Of a stretch of 64,000 nt of DNA, positions 1-8,557 are shown in pieces; the first letter of the stretch is position 1, and the number at the start of each line of letters is the position of its first letter. Origin of the DNA: HGM04593 sp045533955 (GTDB taxonomy: Bacteria; Bacteroidota; Bacteroidia; Bacteroidales; Bacteroidaceae). The translations under genes were made by a program, and so were the position numbers. The DNA is taken from positions 26,394 through 90,393 of the forward strand of contig JAZSIU010000101.1 of the NCBI GenBank assembly GCA_045533955.1. The letters are read 5' to 3'. Under the pieces are notes generated by a model. That model ran no database searches and was not told the DNA's origin. It saw only the letters and a program-made list of their open reading frames with translations.

Positions 1-216
1 CTCTTGCTCACTAATTGCTGCAAAATATTGATAGGTGGGCCCATAGGATTTATGCGCCACATAGCCTTTCTCCTCGAGGCCGCGCACAATGGTCGATACG
101 GTGTTAAAATGGGGCTTCGGCTCGTCGAAAAACTCGAGCATCTCACGCACAAACAGTGGGCCACGCTCCCAAAATATCTTCATAATCTCCTCTTCGCGAT
201 TGGTTAAACTTTTCAT
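1..216 (-). CDS. BlaI/MecI/CopY-family transcriptional repressor (partial, C-terminus off window)
   Basis: The first 72 codons of a minus-strand gene lie in the window, starting at the ATG complementary to 214-216 and running off the left edge. The visible residues form a winged-helix domain: SLTNREEEIMKIFW at the start, then NTVSTIVRGLEEKGYV, the recognition-helix region typical of BlaI/MecI repressors. Members of this family bind as dimers to palindromes near their own promoter and are often inactivated through an M56 membrane peptidase encoded just downstream; that position is off the window. A promoter and an AACTA-N7-TAGTT inverted repeat lie upstream and fit autorepression. The family call is firm; the target genes are unknown. 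Confidence 0.9.
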   Translation of the reverse strand, partial: MKSLTNREEEIMKIFWERGPLFVREMLEFFDEPKPHFNTVSTIVRGLEEKGYVAHKSYGPTYQYFAAISEQE

Positions 217-257
217 AATGACAAAAATTATATAGAAACTATTTTTTATTCCTTGAC

Positions 258-312
258 AACTAAATTTAATAGTTACAGTGCAAAGAAAAGCATAAAATTT
301 TAAATAAACAAA
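258..312 (-). promoter_or_regulatory. Probable promoter and operator of the BlaI-type gene
   Basis: Read on the minus strand, a -33 box TTTG (309-312) is followed after 20 bp by TTTCTTTG (281-288), one base from the Bacteroidota -7 consensus TAnnTTTG. Just downstream lies the inverted repeat AACTA-AATTTAA-TAGTT (258-274), placed where a bound repressor would block initiation. Operator function is inferred from position and symmetry. Confidence 0.5.
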
Positions 313-407
313 GATTTTAATGTTAAATTTTAGTTTTACAACTATTTTTTATCGTTAAAGGCAAAAATATATTAGTTAGTTAAGACTATAAAGATTGTAC
401 GATTCTA

Positions 408-438
408 TTGTTTAATAGCGCTCTTTGAGTTATCTTCG
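408..438 (+). promoter_or_regulatory. Probable promoter of the LRR lipoprotein gene
   Basis: TTG (408-410) is separated by 20 bp from TATCTTCG (431-438). This is the Bacteroidota promoter layout with a TTCG variant of the -7 box, which recurs elsewhere in the window. The ATG follows at 457. Confidence 0.55.
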
Positions 439-456
439 CGAAAAAATTAGACTACA

Positions 457-1620
457 ATGCACAAAATATTCATAATACTAACAGCTGTATTTATGGCAGC
501 CTGCGGAGCAAAAAAACCCGCACAAACCTCTGTATCGGTTGATGGAGAGAGAATTACAGCTACATTTGACGATACAACGACACTGCACTTTAGAATGACA
601 GCAGCCGACGAGCTTGCACTGACGTGGGACAACAGCGAAGGAAAAAGTTACTACTCGACCAAGCGATATTACCATAAGGGCGAGTTGATTATTCCTGCAA
701 CCGTATGGGCCTATGGCAAGGAGTATCGAGTAACATCGGTAGATGATTATGCGCTTTATCAACAACGATATATAGAGAAATTAACCTTGCCCGATGGCAT
801 TAGAACAATTGGTCTGAAAGCCTTCGCAGGATGCTACGGAATAAGAAAAGTTGTGCTTCCTGAGGCGCTCACCACAATAGGCGAGGAGGCATTTTCGAGC
901 TGTAAACATATCACAAGCATTGAGTTTCCCGATGCTTTAGAAAGTGTGGGCCCCTACTGCTTCAGCAGCTGCGCCTCGCTCGCAAGCGTAACAATGAACA
1001 AGAAGCTGCAAACACTGCCCGAGGGTGTATTTTTTGGCTGTGCATCGCTGCAAAAGGTCAATTTTACAGAGAGCCTCACAAGTATCGGAGCAGAAGCATT
1101 CAGTAACTGTCTGATGCTCAAGAGCATCGAACTTCCTCAATCGCTCGACAGCCTCCCCGCAGCTCTTTTTACTATGTGTAAAAGCTTAGAGAGAGTTACA
1201 CTGCCGCAAGATGTTACTACCCTGCCCTACGATTTTTTCAGCCGCTGTGCCTCACTAAAAGAGGTTAAACTACCAAAAGCACTCAAGAGGATTGGTGCGT
1301 ATGCGTTCGAGGGGTGTTTGTCGCTTGAGCAGATAACATTAGACGAGGGAATAGAAGCTATCGACGAGGGGGCATTCGCCGGCTGTGTGCGTATGACGCA
1401 ACTTACATTACCCCGAAGCATAAAGAGCATCGAGGAGCTTGCCTTTGGCGCCTGTCCCTCACTAAAGGAAGTCAATATCCTTGCCAACAAGGCATTCGAG
1501 ATTGGCGTTCGAGGGGCACTGCCGCAGAAACCGGCCAAAATATATGTTCCGCGCGGAAGCATCGACCAATTTCAATTTAAACCAATCTGGAAAAACTATC
1601 TTTTGGTCGAGCGTAAATAA
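457..1620 (+). CDS. BspA-like leucine-rich-repeat lipoprotein
   Basis: The 387-residue protein begins with a lipoprotein signal (MHKIFIILTAVFMAAC, lipobox MAAC with Cys16), so it should be lipid-anchored in the envelope. From about residue 100 to 360 it consists of roughly ten LRR_5 (BspA/Treponema type) repeats of about 23 residues with the pattern IGxxAFxxCxxLxxVxLP. A short non-repeat C-terminus (about 355-387) has the capping sequence YVPRGS that often closes such domains. In Bacteroidales these proteins are surface or periplasmic adhesins or interaction scaffolds; no specific ligand can be read here. It stands alone with its own promoter and is closed by a hairpin terminator shared with the convergent gene. 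Confidence 0.88.
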   Translation: MHKIFIILTAVFMAACGAKKPAQTSVSVDGERITATFDDTTTLHFRMTAADELALTWDNSEGKSYYSTKRYYHKGELIIPATVWAYGKEYRVTSVDDYALYQQRYIEKLTLPDGIRTIGLKAFAGCYGIRKVVLPEALTTIGEEAFSSCKHITSIEFPDALESVGPYCFSSCASLASVTMNKKLQTLPEGVFFGCASLQKVNFTESLTSIGAEAFSNCLMLKSIELPQSLDSLPAALFTMCKSLERVTLPQDVTTLPYDFFSRCASLKEVKLPKALKRIGAYAFEGCLSLEQITLDEGIEAIDEGAFAGCVRMTQLTLPRSIKSIEELAFGACPSLKEVNILANKAFEIGVRGALPQKPAKIYVPRGSIDQFQFKPIWKNYLLVERK

Positions 1621-1646
1621 CTGCGCTTTTGAGGATAGAAAAACAA

Positions 1647-1690
1647 AAAATGCTGTCAGTCTTATTCCTACAACTGACAGCATTTTTTTT
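1647..1690. terminator. Bidirectional intrinsic terminator
   Basis: A 14-bp perfect stem AAAATGCTGTCAGT (1647-1660) / complement (1673-1686) has a 12-nt loop and is followed by a T-run. A matching A-run on the left makes it usable from both strands. It lies between two convergent genes. Confidence 0.85.
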
Positions 1691-1726
1691 GTCGGCAAAA
1701 AGAGCTTACTCCATTTGGGGATTGTT

Positions 1727-2035
1727 TCACTTTTTGTCGCTCAGCCCGAAAGAGAGCCACGTATCGGGCGCAAATGATTGCTTTATCGGCACTTTTGAAG
1801 CATTGAAAAGCTCTTTTAGCTGTGCCAACTGTTTGTGGGCGCATTCGCGAGCCTCTTTTAATTGAGCCTCTGCGGCATCTTGCCGGGCTCCGGCCTCTTC
1901 GAGCGCACGACAGGCGGCACACAAAGCCTCAACGTCAATTACAATACCTTTTCTCTCGAGCGCCGAGGCACCCTTTCTTACTCCCTCGGCAAGCGCCTCT
2001 GCTTTTTTAATGGGCTCTTCGTAAATCTTATTCAT
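1727..2035 (-). CDS. Small helical hypothetical protein
   Basis: The 102-residue open frame starts at ATG 2035 and has host-like codon use. The sequence is almost entirely predicted helix, alanine- and glutamate-rich (for example ALEEAGARQDAAEAQLKEA), with no signal peptide and no membrane segment. A likely short coiled coil spans about residues 20-75. I do not recognise the family. It ends at the shared terminator, and 216 bp with no obvious element separate it from endonuclease IV upstream. A real gene is likely because the frame is open and bounded by a terminator, but the function is unknown. Confidence 0.6.
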   Translation of the reverse strand: MNKIYEEPIKKAEALAEGVRKGASALERKGIVIDVEALCAACRALEEAGARQDAAEAQLKEARECAHKQLAQLKELFNASKVPIKQSFAPDTWLSFGLSDKK

Positions 2036-2251
2036 AATAATTTTTCATTGATTAAATACTGTTTTTCTTGTAAGAGAAAAATCATCCTATGTAAAAATAA
2101 TCAAAAAAAAATTATAGAAAAAACCAATAGAGCAGAGACATTAGCGCACACACAAGCCACTAATTATTTGAGAATCTTAAATTTACACAATTGTTAAAAA
2201 ATATAAATTTCATCCTCTACTATTGTACTATCACCCCAAAAGTCCAGCGGA

Positions 2252-3088
2252 TTACGCTTCGAGGCTGCGCAACAGAGAAATCTCTTCGGCCCAACGGCTC
2301 TCGTCGGGCGTCTCGAGGATTATGGGTACATCGTCGAAACGACTATCGCGCATAAAACGGGTAAAAAAGTCCATTCCCAATAGTCCAAGGCCTATGCTCT
2401 CGTGCCTATCGACACGCGAGGCCAACGGCTTTTTCGTGTCGTTGAGGTGAATGCCGCGCAGATATTCGAGCCCGACGACGCTGTCGAGCTGCGCGAAGGC
2501 TCCATCGTAGTCGCCCACAATATCGTATCCCGCCGAATAAAAGTGGCAGGTATCTATGCAGAAGCCCACGCGGCTTTTATCCTCGATACGGTCTATTATA
2601 TAGCGTATCTCCTCGAGCCTGTTGCCCACGTTACTCCCCTGCCCCGCTGTATTCTCAATGACAGCCGTAACGCCGCTCGTCATTCTAAGGGCAAGATTTA
2701 TATTATCGGCAATGCGGTTGAGGCACTCCTCGATGGATATTTTTTTCAGGTGGCTGCCCGGGTGGAAATTGAGCAGTTGCAGTCCAAGCTGTTGGCAGCG
2801 GCTCATCTCGTCGATAAATGCCGCGCGCGACTTTTGTAAGGCCTCTTCGTCGGGGCTGCCAAGATTTATAAGATAGCTGTCGTGCGGCAGTATGTAACGA
2901 GCGTCAAAAGAGCCCTCGACGCAATATTGTTTAAAAAGTTCTATACTCTTATCGCTGAGTGGTGCCGACACCCATTGACGCTGATTCTTTGTAAACAGTG
3001 CAAAAGCATCAGCGCCTATCGAGGCTGCATTTTTGGGGGCATTTTCAACTCCGCCGCTTGCCGATACGTGTGCTCCGATATGTTTCAT
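2252..3088 (-). CDS. nfo: Endonuclease IV (AP endonuclease)
   Basis: The 278-residue TIM-barrel protein is full length for the family. It cleaves the DNA backbone 5' of abasic sites in base excision repair and binds a trinuclear zinc centre. The metal-binding signatures are in order: GAHVSASGG near the N-terminus, NFHPGSH, ENTAGQGSN, CIDTCHFYSAGYD, HLNDTK, RHESIGLG and ILETP near the C-terminus. The start is the ATG at 3088. It is encoded after the phosphate transporter on the same strand but separated from it by a terminator, so it is probably transcribed on its own. Confidence 0.97.
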   Translation of the reverse strand: MKHIGAHVSASGGVENAPKNAASIGADAFALFTKNQRQWVSAPLSDKSIELFKQYCVEGSFDARYILPHDSYLINLGSPDEEALQKSRAAFIDEMSRCQQLGLQLLNFHPGSHLKKISIEECLNRIADNINLALRMTSGVTAVIENTAGQGSNVGNRLEEIRYIIDRIEDKSRVGFCIDTCHFYSAGYDIVGDYDGAFAQLDSVVGLEYLRGIHLNDTKKPLASRVDRHESIGLGLLGMDFFTRFMRDSRFDDVPIILETPDESRWAEEISLLRSLEA

Positions 3089-3121
3089 AAATATTCTGTT
3101 CTTTTAAAAAAGGTTATTATT

Positions 3122-3154
3122 AAAAAACTCCCCCGCCATTAAAAAGCGGGGGAG
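3122..3154 (-). terminator. Intrinsic terminator of the phosphate transporter gene
   Basis: The stem CTCCCCCGC (3128-3136) / GCGGGGGAG (3146-3154) is followed on the minus strand by a T-run (complement of 3122-3127). It lies just past the stop codon at 3172. Confidence 0.9.
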
Positions 3155-3171
3155 AGATATTTCAGTGAAAA

Positions 3172-5451
3172 TTATTCTATGGCCTTAGCATTTGTGCTTG
3201 CAACAGCAAAGAATTTCTGTCCACCACGCAAGAGGTTACGCACCTCACTAAGTAACTCGTGCGACTCTTGAATTAGGTTCAGATAAACAAAATCCATACG
3301 CAGGCTGCCCGGGCTCTGGTGCAGACGCATTGTCTGTGTCTTACGCAGGTTGGCAAGCGAGTGCTTCAGGTTCTTGGCGCGCTCCGACACCTCGTCGGCA
3401 GCCGAATAATCACCCGAGGCAATTATGTTATTTATATCCACAAGCACCCGATAGACGTCGGCGCAATAGGGATTAAATTCGGCTATATACTCTTTCGAGA
3501 GAGGGCTGAAACTATTCTCGGCGTGCTCCTTCATAGGTTCACCGATACGTGTCAGAGTGTTCAGCATCTGCTGGCAACTGTTTGTACACAGATGGTACCA
3601 CGTGCTGCGCTCAAATGCCAAAGGCTGGTTTATGCGCTGCATTCCGCGTGTCTCGAAACGGCGCATCTTTTTCATAAGGTTCTTCTCGTCGACAATCTTA
3701 ATGAGCGAGCTGCGCAAGGGACGATGGTCGTCTTTCGAGAAGGCGTCGAAAAGCACCTTATATGTCTCGGCCGAGAAAGAGAGGGTCTTCGAGAGCGTTT
3801 CAGCCGAGTGCAGCTTCAACTGCTCCCACACCTCCTCGGGATTCTCGGACGACATAATAACCTCCATCTTTGTATCCTGCTTCTCGGCGCTCTGTTTCTT
3901 ATTATAATTTATGTGGCTCTGAATAAGCAGATAAACAACAATTGCAATCATTATAAACATTGCCACAATGCCGCCAAAATACATAATTGTGGCCACAAGC
4001 GCTGCGAGGATAAACGCTGCACCCGCTGTGATGAACCATCCGCCGATAACCGACACAACGCCCGTTACACGGTAAACGGCACTCTCGCGCCCCCACGCAC
4101 GGTCGGCCAGCGAAGAACCCATACCAACCATAAATGTAACGTATGTTGTCGAAAGAGGGAGTTTCAACGATGTACCCAGCGCAATGAGCAGACCTGCAAG
4201 CACCAGATTAACCGATGCACGAACAAGGTCGAATGCCACATCCTCGCGCTCCTCGAGCGGGGTAAAGCGCTTGTTTACCCACTCTTTCACATTCTCGGGT
4301 GTCTTACGAGAAATTGCAGTTACCATATTTGTGGTAACGCGCACGATATTACGTGCCAAAGGCGACGAGCCGAACATATCATTCTCATCATTTTTCTGGC
4401 TTGTGAGGTTTATTGATGTCTGAAGCACCTTCTTGGCCTTTTTGCTTGTAGATAGTGCAAACACCATCACAGCACCCGCTCCAATGAGGAAATATACAGG
4501 TGTCGTTGCTGACTTCATCAGCGAGGTCATCACATATTGGTCGGCTGCAACACCGCCGGCATTATCGGTAAAGTCCATAAACGACGACAATCCGGCCAAC
4601 GTAACACCTATGAAGTTCACAAGGTCGTTACCCGCAAAAGCAAGTGCCAACGAAAATGTTCCTATAAGAACCACAATCTTTAGCACATTCACCTTGAGCC
4701 AATGAAGAATCTGCATAAGTATTGTAAAGAAGGCAAAAGAGGCGAGAATAAGCATAAAGGTATTATTGTCGATATACTCTTTAACATCGGCCCGAACCAA
4801 TGTGCTGCCCTTCAATCCCTTGATAAGCATAAAATAGAGAATGGCTGTTACAGCAATTCCACCGAACACACCAATCTTTGCCGCAAGATTACGACGAAAG
4901 TGGAACGTAAAGATAAGGCGTGAAATCCACTGCACAATAAGACCAAAGACAAAGGCTATTGCCACCGAGAGGAAAATTGAGATAATCATCGTCAATGCCT
5001 TCTCCGTGTTCAGCAGAGCAAGAATACCCTCATCGGGAATCTCGGGCATTGTATCGGTGGACATTTTTATAATTGAGATTATAAACGCGGCTCCAAGAAG
5101 TTCGAACACCATCGACACTGTGGTTGATGTGGGTAATCCGAGAGAATTGAAAAGGTCGAGCAAAAAGACGTCGCTTATCACCACAGCAAGAAAGATACAC
5201 ATTACCTCGCTGAAGTAGAAATACTGCGGCTGAAAGATTCCGTGGCGGGCAATATCCATCATACCACTGCTGAATGCAGCACCGACAAACACACCTATTG
5301 ACGCCACAATAAGCACTGTACGCAATTTTGCGGCCTTGCTTCCTACCGCCGAGCTCAAAAAGTTTACAGCGTCATTGCTGACACCTACCGTCAAATCTAT
5401 TATCGCCAACATAAACATAAAAGCGACAATTAACAGATAAGAGATTTCCAT
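3172..5451 (-). CDS. PiT-family inorganic phosphate transporter with C-terminal PhoU-like domain
   Basis: The 759-residue inner-membrane protein starts at ATG 5451. The two PiT halves are visible: an N-terminal half with GVSNDAVNFL (about residues 23-32) and a second copy with GNDLVNFIGV (about 272-281). These are the duplicated signature segments that carry phosphate and cation in this family. About a dozen membrane helices span residues 1-520. From about 540 to 759 the protein is soluble and helical, with PhoU-like character (for example ETLSKTLSFSAETYKVLFDAF). This is longer than typical Pit proteins of about 500 residues and suggests a fused regulatory domain. Transport of phosphate by proton or sodium coupling is family knowledge; the coupling ion cannot be read. 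Confidence 0.92.
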   Translation of the reverse strand: MEISYLLIVAFMFMLAIIDLTVGVSNDAVNFLSSAVGSKAAKLRTVLIVASIGVFVGAAFSSGMMDIARHGIFQPQYFYFSEVMCIFLAVVISDVFLLDLFNSLGLPTSTTVSMVFELLGAAFIISIIKMSTDTMPEIPDEGILALLNTEKALTMIISIFLSVAIAFVFGLIVQWISRLIFTFHFRRNLAAKIGVFGGIAVTAILYFMLIKGLKGSTLVRADVKEYIDNNTFMLILASFAFFTILMQILHWLKVNVLKIVVLIGTFSLALAFAGNDLVNFIGVTLAGLSSFMDFTDNAGGVAADQYVMTSLMKSATTPVYFLIGAGAVMVFALSTSKKAKKVLQTSINLTSQKNDENDMFGSSPLARNIVRVTTNMVTAISRKTPENVKEWVNKRFTPLEEREDVAFDLVRASVNLVLAGLLIALGTSLKLPLSTTYVTFMVGMGSSLADRAWGRESAVYRVTGVVSVIGGWFITAGAAFILAALVATIMYFGGIVAMFIMIAIVVYLLIQSHINYNKKQSAEKQDTKMEVIMSSENPEEVWEQLKLHSAETLSKTLSFSAETYKVLFDAFSKDDHRPLRSSLIKIVDEKNLMKKMRRFETRGMQRINQPLAFERSTWYHLCTNSCQQMLNTLTRIGEPMKEHAENSFSPLSKEYIAEFNPYCADVYRVLVDINNIIASGDYSAADEVSERAKNLKHSLANLRKTQTMRLHQSPGSLRMDFVYLNLIQESHELLSEVRNLLRGGQKFFAVASTNAKAIE

Positions 5452-5778
5452 AATTAAAAAATTAGTTCTATTTTGTGTTATTTATTCATTTTCAAGCCGG
5501 TATAAACAAGAAACTGTATCTGCCACACTCTCTTAAAGCAGCAAGCGGGGCATTGTTGCAAACTTAGCAAAGATGCAAGAAGTTGCATAAACGCGCACCG
5601 CCGCATTCTACCGTTAGCAAATATATAAAATATATTTATATCGAGCATAAATTGTATTACTTTTTTTACTAACAACAGACAGATAATCCTGTTTATAATT
5701 TTAATAAGACATAAATAAGGCCCGACAAATATACGAGGATATTATGTCGAGCCCTACACAATTCACAATCAATGACAA
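5452..5778. other. Intergenic region upstream of the phosphate transporter
   Basis: These 327 bp lie between the transporter start and the end of the porin gene. A minus-strand -7 candidate TAAGTTTG (5559-5566) sits about 108 bp upstream of the transporter ATG, without a convincing -33 box. The rest is AT-rich; I see no gene, tRNA or clear riboswitch fold. Confidence 0.5.
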
Positions 5779-7056
5779 TCAGAAATTATATCTTGCCGAT
5801 AGGTTTATACGGTTGGCATTATAAGTATGTTCGTCAAAGTCGAGACGCCACCCGTGCAGATACTCCACGCCCAGCTGCATATTCTCGCTCACCATCGCAA
5901 ACATATTCACCGCAAGATACTGCCCGCGCTTGTACATATCGGGACGAGCATCGGCCAGCCCTCGGCGCGAGCGCAGATTAGTCTGACTGTACGTAGCCGA
6001 GGCAAACAGACGGCTCGAAAAATTGTACTGCGCCGCAGCGAACCAAGCGTCGGTGAGCAGTAACATCATCTGCCCGTCATAATCGGGTACGGGCACTATA
6101 TCGACACCGATATTCGAGATGTCGTTAACAAGCGAACCTATACCCTCGCCGATAGAATACTGCCCGCTGACGTGCAATTTACCGAGCGTGAGCAGTGTGC
6201 TGGCCTGAGCACCCCACGCAATTTTCTGTCGCTTGCTGTTGCTCGCAAGATTACGATAGGAGACGTCGCGCAAGATACCGCCCAGACGCACGTGTGCGTC
6301 CTCGTACAATCTATATTTAAAATAGATGGGAATATTTGGGAAGCTCTGCGCACCCACACTCGTATATTCATCGACGGTGGCCGAGAGGTTAGGAGCCTCG
6401 ATGCCAATGCCCATCGTCATTCCCCTGAAAAGCTCAAAATTCAGAGCGAGCTGCGTGGTGCGATAAAAGGTCATTCCGCAAGGGCCGGCATTATCGACGG
6501 TGGCAGGATAGGCTGCAAGGTCCATAAACCCTCCCGTGGTATATCCCAAAGTAATATATTTTGTACGCATATAAGCATTCAACAAGCGGAAATTCTTACC
6601 CTCTCCGCGCCAATCGCCCGAGGTATAAATCTGAAAATCGCCCAGCAGACGGCTGTGCCCCAGCAATTTAATGTAAAGCGTCGATGTTGTAATATCCATC
6701 TGATATTGGCTCGAGGGGCCAAAGCCACGCTGTATCTGCGAGGGCATAAAATCGACATTATCGACAATCTTGTCAAAGTCGAATTCGGCGCGGGCCATCA
6801 GATAACCACCAATGCCGAGGCCCCATTTTCCCTCGCGGTCGGTCAGAATAAATCGCGGAGCAAGAGGGTCGTGAAAATATTCTCCCTGAGTATTATAAAA
6901 GATATTTATAACCTCGGGGGCTGTATTTACAGTCTCGGTGAAATTATAGACTGTAACCGGCGAATCATAGACACGCGCCCAACGCTGTGCAGCGATGGGC
7001 AACGCAAATTGTAACAGTAACAACGTAACAATGGCTGCATTAAAGATTCTTTTCAT
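5779..7056 (-). CDS. Outer-membrane beta-barrel protein, DcaP/porin-like
   Basis: The chosen start at 7056 gives 425 residues beginning MKRIFNAAIVTLLLLQFALPIAAQ, a clean type I signal peptide; an upstream start at 7155 would put 33 residues ahead of it. The mature protein is rich in alternating beta-strands with aromatic girdles and ends in the canonical outer-membrane motif NLSARYNF. An early segment (DREGKWGLGIGGYLMARAEF) resembles the DcaP-like porin family of Bacteroidota. A role as a solute channel is inferred. It is monocistronic and divergent from the SIMPL gene. The substrate is unknown; other single-barrel families remain possible. Confidence 0.75.
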   Translation of the reverse strand: MKRIFNAAIVTLLLLQFALPIAAQRWARVYDSPVTVYNFTETVNTAPEVINIFYNTQGEYFHDPLAPRFILTDREGKWGLGIGGYLMARAEFDFDKIVDNVDFMPSQIQRGFGPSSQYQMDITTSTLYIKLLGHSRLLGDFQIYTSGDWRGEGKNFRLLNAYMRTKYITLGYTTGGFMDLAAYPATVDNAGPCGMTFYRTTQLALNFELFRGMTMGIGIEAPNLSATVDEYTSVGAQSFPNIPIYFKYRLYEDAHVRLGGILRDVSYRNLASNSKRQKIAWGAQASTLLTLGKLHVSGQYSIGEGIGSLVNDISNIGVDIVPVPDYDGQMMLLLTDAWFAAAQYNFSSRLFASATYSQTNLRSRRGLADARPDMYKRGQYLAVNMFAMVSENMQLGVEYLHGWRLDFDEHTYNANRINLSARYNF

Positions 7057-7299
7057 AATTCTTTTAAATTTAATGTTTACAAGGCTTAAAACAGACAAGG
7101 CCGGCAAATTGTTTAAAAATCCATCGACAAAGGCGGAGAACAGAGGAGCCTGCATAATCTTAAAATATCAGAAAAAAAGCACCCGAGGGGTAAAATTTAT
7201 TAAAAAGCGCTACCAAAATTCTTTTTAGTCGGAAAAGTTGTCCTATATTGCAAGCAAAATAAACCGCCCCACAGAAAAGGCAAAAAAAACAGAAAGATT

Positions 7300-8025
7300 A
7301 TGAAAGAAAAACTCTCAACCATCAAAAAAGCACTCTTTGCGACGCTGCTCGCACTCCTACTTCCCCTTGCTGCAATTGCGCAGAGTGAGCCTCCAAGCAT
7401 TGATATGCAAGCCGAAGCGAGGCGCGAAGTAACCCCCGACGAGCTTTATCTGTCCATAACAATAAAGGAGAGCGACTACAAAGGCAAAAAGACGCTTCAA
7501 GAGCTTCAAGAGGCAATGATTCTTGTGCTAAAAGCCAATAAGGTTGATGTTTCCGAGGCTCTTACGCTCGATTTTATGGGCAGCAGCGTCGATTACAAGA
7601 CATTCTCGAGGCGCCCCACCGCGCGCAGCGAGGCAAGCTATATGCTGAAATTGAGCGACGCAGCCACTATGCAGAAGATTATCAACGAATTAGAGGAGCG
7701 CAGCATCACCAACATCTCTCTTGCACGCACAAAATTCACAAAGAGCGAGGAGATTATAACAGAATTGGGCGTCGAGGCAATGAAAAAAGCGCGCACACAG
7801 GCTGCCGCATACGCTGCCGCCGTAGAGCAGACTATCGGAAAGGCTATACGCATAAGTTCGTGGAACACAAGCAATTCTCAGCAACCGCGTATGTATAAGA
7901 GTCGCAGTGTCGCAGTGGAAGAGAGCGCCGACAACAGCCTCGGGGCCGAAGCGTCCGACGGAGCAATATCCATAGGGAAAATAACCTATACGGTGCACGT
8001 AAATGTAAAATTCGAGCTTAAATAG
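7300..8025 (+). CDS. SIMPL (DUF541) domain periplasmic protein
   Basis: The 241-residue protein has a hydrophobic export signal (about residues 10-28, ending AIAQ) and then a SIMPL/DUF541 domain. The start of the domain is recognisable as IDMQAEARREVTPDELYLSITI, and its C-terminal half ends in the expected beta-strand segment (ITYTVHVNVKFELK). These proteins are periplasmic or outer-membrane associated; their molecular role is poorly defined, with some members linked to oxidative stress (E. coli YggE). It is the first gene of a probable pair with the DoxX gene 77 bp downstream. The family call is good; the function is open. Confidence 0.85.
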   Translation: MKEKLSTIKKALFATLLALLLPLAAIAQSEPPSIDMQAEARREVTPDELYLSITIKESDYKGKKTLQELQEAMILVLKANKVDVSEALTLDFMGSSVDYKTFSRRPTARSEASYMLKLSDAATMQKIINELEERSITNISLARTKFTKSEEIITELGVEAMKKARTQAAAYAAAVEQTIGKAIRISSWNTSNSQQPRMYKSRSVAVEESADNSLGAEASDGAISIGKITYTVHVNVKFELK

Positions 8026-8102
8026 TCCATTTTGCAGCAGGCCGACAAAAACAAACAGGCGGAGTGTGGTGTTTATCAACAAACATTACACTCCGCTTAA
8101 TT

Positions 8103-8552
8103 ATGAACCGTTTTTTAAGATTACTATTTCCTGCGCCACCCTCGCCCGTGGCTGCATCGGCGCTTATTTTGGCCGCCCGCATTATTTTCGGTATGTTTTT
8201 TCTGAACCACGGGATTGACAAGCTGATGGCGTTCTCGGCGTTGGCAATCAGTTTCCCCGACCCATTGGGCATTGGCAGTACGCTCTCGCTCGTGAGCATT
8301 ATTTTTGCCGAGGTTGTCTGCTCGCTGTGCATAATTTTCGGGGTGCTTTTTCGCCTTGCACTGCTGCCTATGATTTTTGCAATGTGCGTGGCGCTGATAG
8401 CCATTCACGGCAACGACCCTTTTGTGGTGCGCGAGCCTGCACTCATTTATCTCTCTATTTTCACTCTGCTGTTACTCTCGGGAGCGGGATATTTTTCAAT
8501 AGACACGATTATACGCAACAAAATGCCCCACGCTCCGTCCGACGAGGAATAA
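8103..8552 (+). CDS. DoxX-family membrane protein
   Basis: The start at ATG 8103 gives 149 residues; a longer frame from a GTG at 8064 adds only an unlikely extension. Four hydrophobic helices are visible. The first contains RIIFGMFFLNHGIDKLMAF, the DoxX signature (FxxHGxxK). Others lie around the IIFAEVVCSLCIIFG segment and the C-terminal LSIFTLLLLSGAGYF. DoxX proteins are small inner-membrane proteins linked to quinone or thiol redox processes; this one gives no further clue. It ends 5 bp from the convergent antiporter gene. Confidence 0.85.
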   Translation: MNRFLRLLFPAPPSPVAASALILAARIIFGMFFLNHGIDKLMAFSALAISFPDPLGIGSTLSLVSIIFAEVVCSLCIIFGVLFRLALLPMIFAMCVALIAIHGNDPFVVREPALIYLSIFTLLLLSGAGYFSIDTIIRNKMPHAPSDEE

Positions 8553-8557
8553 TGGCA

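Noticed and set aside
7057..7155. Porin-like protein starting at 7155
   Set aside because: It would place 33 residues before the clear signal peptide that begins at 7056; exported outer-membrane proteins start at the signal.
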